A program made the translations under genes and the position numbers. Source: Rhizophagus clarus (taxonomy: Eukaryota; Glomeromycota; Glomeromycetes; Glomerales; Glomeraceae). Taken from it: DNA of 64,000 bases. A model generated the notes under the pieces. It made no database searches. It was not told where the DNA came from and saw only the letters and a program-made list of their open reading frames with translations. The DNA is taken from assembly GCA_015698045.1 (NCBI GenBank), contig BLAL01000018.1, forward strand, positions 310,001 to 374,000, written 5' to 3'. Shown in pieces: positions 60,381 through 64,000 of the stretch (its first letter is position 1; every line of letters begins with the position of its first letter).

Positions 60381-61100
60381 TATGAAAATTTAATTTCCTT
60401 AATATGTAATAACTATATATTTATTATAATTTTACTATACAGTTACTATTATACTAAAATCTGAACAACATATATATAGGTCAAATAAAAATTTCAAAAT
60501 TTACTATGATCAATAAGCAAATTATTTTAAATTCTACTAAACAAACTTTTATTATAACCTTTAAATTTTTCATTTTGCTAAGCAATTTATTTTATAACAT
60601 ATATATAAGATTCCAAATAATATATATATAAATTACATTAAAATAATTTATAAAAAAAAACTTTTTCTTGCTGATCACTAGGCCAAAATTTTTTAAGAAA
60701 AACTTATTACAACTTGTCATATAAAAGTTATCCAAAATAATGTCAAGCAAACATTAAAATATTTAAAAATAATAGAAAAAGCATAATAAATAATCTGAAG
60801 TAGTTATTCTTAGCGGAAAATTCTCAGTTATTATTCTGGCTAAAAGTTCTCCTCCTGGAATAAAAAGGACAGGCCTGTCAAAGATGTTACTGATCATTCA
60901 GTATTCAAACTATGTATCGATTCATTAACTGCAAAAAAGATTAACCTCCAAATCAAAAAAAAATCACATTCACCTGTTATGCAAATAAGAATCACATGGT
61001 CACTAATTACATTAAACAAAATGATCAGCAGCCTCAAGTTAACTTGCTAATTAGGAAGGTCTCTGGATAGATCTTAGATCAACTAAAATCTAACCCAAAT
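60381..61100. other. AT-rich intergenic / 5' end of element
   Basis: From about 60830 composition shifts toward coding-like. It probably includes the 5' part of the LINE ORF1-like element that follows. No gene assigned. Confidence 0.4.
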
Positions 61101-62642
61101 ATGGATGTTGATCATCCACCAGATGCCGCCTTATCTTAAAACAATAATGATAAATCTGAGATCATCTCCATTTCAGATGATGATGATAGCTTCGTTCTTA
61201 TTGCAAGAACTTTACTATCTACACAAAAAGTAGTAACTTTCTGAATATTCTTAAATCTGAAAGAGCACATAAGACTACAAAATTATTTGAAGATTACCCT
61301 AGTTTCAAATATGCAAAACTAGTAATTCATTGAATTATTGATACTGACAATAAGAAAAAATCAATCAAAGTCATCAAAGCCATCTTCAGCAATAAAGACA
61401 GCTACAAAAGAGCCCTTCAAAATAACTTTCATTTTAAGATTATGGAAGAAGTCAATGATGGGAATATAGTCAAAAAACTTCATCATTCAAATTTAAACCA
61501 GTTATTATAGAAAAACCCACTAAATCCCAAGAAGAAATTACAAATAAAAAGAATCACACTATTCAAGTTTTTGATATTCCATTATATATGGAAACAAAAA
61601 CAATTCATTATTCCTTCAGTTTATTAGGAGAAATCAAAAAAATTCACATCAAAGCATAAGGTCAATATTAACAAGCATATATCTCATACAAAAATGCTGA
61701 TTTCATTCAATGCTTCTATTACAAATGGTCTCACTTTCTCAGAAAGAAATATGTAAGAATAACATCTCTTTTACTGTTAGAAGAACAAAGAGAATTACAA
61801 AAAAATTTTTGTCTAAAATTATCTGGACTACTCTTTGGTATAACAGCTATCAATTTTTGACTTATTATCAACAAAATAAATGCAATGTCCTATTTCATAC
61901 CTCACAATCCATTTAATTACAAATTGATGACATACGCTTACATCAACTTTAAGAATGCAGAAAATAGAGATATTGCAATTAAAAAGAAATTTTCTATCAG
62001 ACAAGACAAAATTGATAAAAATTTATTTATTTTTGATCTAATCGCACAATGAAACATTTGTCACAACTGTGAAAATCCAAACTACTTAAGAGCTGGATGT
62101 CCAATTCCCAAGCGTCAATCATGTAAAAATAATATGGTAAAGAATGCATAGAAAGAAAAATCCAAAAAGATTACTCAAAATGTGAAAAAATCATATGCAT
62201 AAGTAGTATCCGCAAAATCTCATACAAATATCACAAACAATAATTCTAATAATATCAACTAAAATAAATCTAACGATAACAAAAATAATAAGCCAAATTA
62301 CTTTAATAACAACTCGTCTAACTGTACTATAAGTGCAAAGTCAAGTCAAACAAAATAGAATGAAATACTCATTCATAAAGCAAATAAAATAATTATACCC
62401 GTATAATAACAATACTTGAGATCTTTAGTAAACAATCTAGTAAAACAATTAGAAGTATAGATCTCACAAGAATTTACTGATTTAAAAAGTCATATTAACT
62501 CCTTCAGTAACATCATAACCAAATTCAAACAAAAAAGGGAAGAGAGGATCAAAAAGATGGAAGCTATTAGAGCAAACACTGCACAATAGTCTAAATCTCC
62601 GTCTCTTTCTTTCACATCAAAAAATAATCAAAACAAACGTGT
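61101..62642 (+). pseudogene. LINE ORF1-like pseudogene (second family)
   Basis: The start MDVDHPPDAALS is followed by an in-frame TAA, then NNNDKSEIISISDDDDSFVL. Next: an RRM-like block (HTIQVFDIPLYMETKT, IKKIHIKA, QAYISYKNADFIQ), a knuckle CHNCENPNYLRAGCP (about 62060-62102), Asn/Lys-rich linker, and a coiled coil ending KKMEAIRANTAQ. Frames shift between 61250 and 61650. Stops occur repeatedly at sites where Gln reads naturally: A*GQY*QAY, SYA*VVSAK, AQ*SKSPS. Layout matches ORF1 of the 8.8-kb LINE but sequence is diverged, so it is a different LINE family. Nothing of ORF2 follows. Confidence 0.65.
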
Positions 62643-62699
62643 TACTGAAATACTTTTTAGGCTAATCACAAAGATAAGACAATTGCATCTCGTGTTTTT

Positions 62700-63008
62700 A
62701 GTTTTCTTTGATCTCAAATTCCAATTTATGAAGAACTTTCTTACTATTTAGATAAAATAAAAATACTACAGGTTTTTCCTGAAGTAGATCCCTTTAAATG
62801 GTGACATGATAATCAGAAAAGATTTCTTACTTTATATAAAATTGCAAGAAAATATTTAAGTATACTGGTCACTTCAGTTCTGAGTAAAAGACTTTTTAGC
62901 GATGCAGGTAACCAAATTAGTGCAGAATAAAATAGATTAAAGCCTTCAACTGTTAATGAATTACTCTTTATTAAGTGAAACATTAAATATATAAATCCAT
63001 TTGTATAA
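62700..63008 (+). pseudogene. hAT transposase C-terminal (dimerisation) fragment
   Basis: The frame reads YEELSYYLDK, FPEVDPFKW, stop, HDNQKRFLTLYKIARKYLSI, then TSVLSKRLFSDAGNQISAE, stop, NRLKPSTVNELLFIK. This is the hATC dimerisation domain (typical W-W, RLFSxAG, RLxPxxVxxLLFLK). The internal stops stand at expected Trp or polar positions. No upstream catalytic domain is recognisable. It may be the relic of an autonomous hAT element; the 654-bp MITE at 365-1018 belongs to the same superfamily. Confidence 0.75.
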
Positions 63009-63344
63009 ATTTTTATATGTAGTTTTTTATTATAAAATTTTCTTGTTACAAGTATTTTAATAATAATAAAAAATTCATAAAACATAAATATGATAAATAT
63101 TAGCGTACAAGTAAATTTTGATAAAAAAAAATTTTTGTGAGATGGTTATTAATTGATCAATCTTTTTCCAATTAATTGATCGATAATATTAATTGATCAT
63201 TTTAATCAACAATCAAGTTATATCGATTAATAATCAATTACAGACTCTCATAAGTCATAATCAATCAATTAATCAATCATTAAATTTTAAGTCAATTAAA
63301 TTCTCTAAATATTAGTCCAATCATTATAAAAATTTATATGCAGT
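63009..63344. other. AT-rich spacer with TTGATCAAT repeats
   Basis: Between 63145 and 63310 short palindromes TTGATCAAT/AATTGATCGAT and ATCAATCAATT recur. No coding sequence. Confidence 0.45.
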
Positions 63345-63600
63345 TAGATTCGATATCACTGAAAAACATTTTAAGCATAAAAAAGTAATTTCATTTGACC
63401 AAAGTAATATTATTACATCCTGAAATTAAAAGAGAAAAAAAATGTTGAGTTGGTATTATTTAAAAAATATAATTATCTTCACAAACAAATATTATATTTA
63501 GAATCATAAAAATTGAAATACAAATACTTTTTACACTGCTGAACAACTTACTTAAACATAAAAAGATAATTTCATTTATCCAAAATTTATTTTATATATG
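63345..63600. repeat. Inverted relatives of the 58.5-kb array
   Basis: Two degenerate units (ACTGAAAAACATTTTAAGCA at about 63357, and CTGAACAACTTACTTAAACA at about 63538, each followed by TAATTTCATTT and a TTGACCAAAGT-like block) match the reverse complement of the array units at 58520-59180, including their order of sub-motifs. Confidence 0.6.
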
Positions 63601-64000
63601 AGTAAAATTAGTAAACAAAAAATAAGAATATGAGAATATTATTATAAAAACCTGATTTTTTTTATAAATATTAAAGAGTATTGCTAATCTTAACTAGAGG
63701 GAAATTTTCTCCTTTCATATTATGTGATTTATGCACCACATTAATTTTTTTTTTTAGAAATTTGGCACTAAGAAAAAAATATATTTTTAACTTAATTTTT
63801 ATTTGAAATAATTTTTATATAATAAAATTTTATTTATAAACTGTTAATAGTGTCAAAATAATTTATTAATTTAAGAGTTCACATGTTTTATTGATTAAAA
63901 ATATTTATTTATTAACAATAAGATGAATAAAAAAGAAGAGTTATTACAATAAAAAGAAGAACAAAAAATGAAAATATAATGAGGTAACAGAAAAAATAAA
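63601..64000. other. AT-rich intergenic
   Basis: AT-rich sequence to the end of the window; no gene or structured repeat recognised. Confidence 0.4.

Overview
The window is nuclear DNA of a filamentous fungus, most likely an arbuscular mycorrhizal fungus (Glomeromycotina, Rhizophagus-like). This rests on strong AT bias, many 50-100 bp introns, a U12-type intron, old LINE, hAT, Tc1 and pogo debris with many small inverted-repeat elements, and protein sequences that read as early-diverging fungal. The species call is inference; the eukaryotic and fungal call is well supported. There are no operons, CRISPR arrays or prokaryotic signals, and I found no convincing undescribed multi-gene system. 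The novelty lies in gene structure (an AT-AC intron, microexons, a duplicated 5' region of a kinase gene) and in transposon architecture.

Layout. 0-1 kb: TTCGAA-rich repeats and a 654-bp hAT-type MITE with an 8-bp target duplication. 1.7-4.4 kb: ARB1 (ABCF ribosome-biogenesis ATPase, 12 exons). 5.4-7.4 kb: decayed pogo/Tigger transposon with intact ends. 8.7-16.5 kb: full-length but dead LINE with a 15-bp target duplication. 17-22.3 kb: nest of small non-autonomous elements, one interrupting an unknown ORF remnant and one carrying a minisatellite.

22.9-49.2 kb is the gene-rich core: SERINC/TMS1 (-), CWF19L1/Drn1 (+), SF3A2/Prp11 (-), PEX22-like (+), a 992-residue PPR protein (-), lipoate-protein ligase (+), ribosomal protein uL2 (+), a small membrane ORF (+), ERG25 (+), a TED1/CDC1-like phosphoesterase (-), a DUF4112 protein (+), haspin kinase (-) and a large LRR protein (+). 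Genes are mostly arranged in divergent or convergent pairs. All multi-exon models were checked: the exon sums are divisible by three and give lengths close to known homologues. Exact splice sites remain predictions without RNA data.

49.2-64 kb is a very AT-rich, TE-rich compartment. It holds a Tc1-like transposase pseudogene, several MITEs, one embedded gene (TMEM41-like, 56.2-57.3 kb), a tandem array of about 170-bp units with inverted relatives 4 kb away, an 0.8-kb T-rich tract, a LINE ORF1-like pseudogene and the C-terminal piece of a hAT transposase.

The host genes are housekeeping: translation (ARB1, uL2), splicing (CWF19L1, SF3A2), lipid and sterol biology (SERINC, ERG25, TMEM41), organelles (PEX22, PPR, lipoate ligase), GPI/ER quality control (TED1-like) and mitosis (haspin). 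Apart from a shared spliceosome theme in the convergent CWF19L1/SF3A2 pair, neighbours do not form a pathway. In the dead transposons, in-frame stops fall mostly where Gln or Trp is expected, pointing to C:G-to-T:A transition decay.
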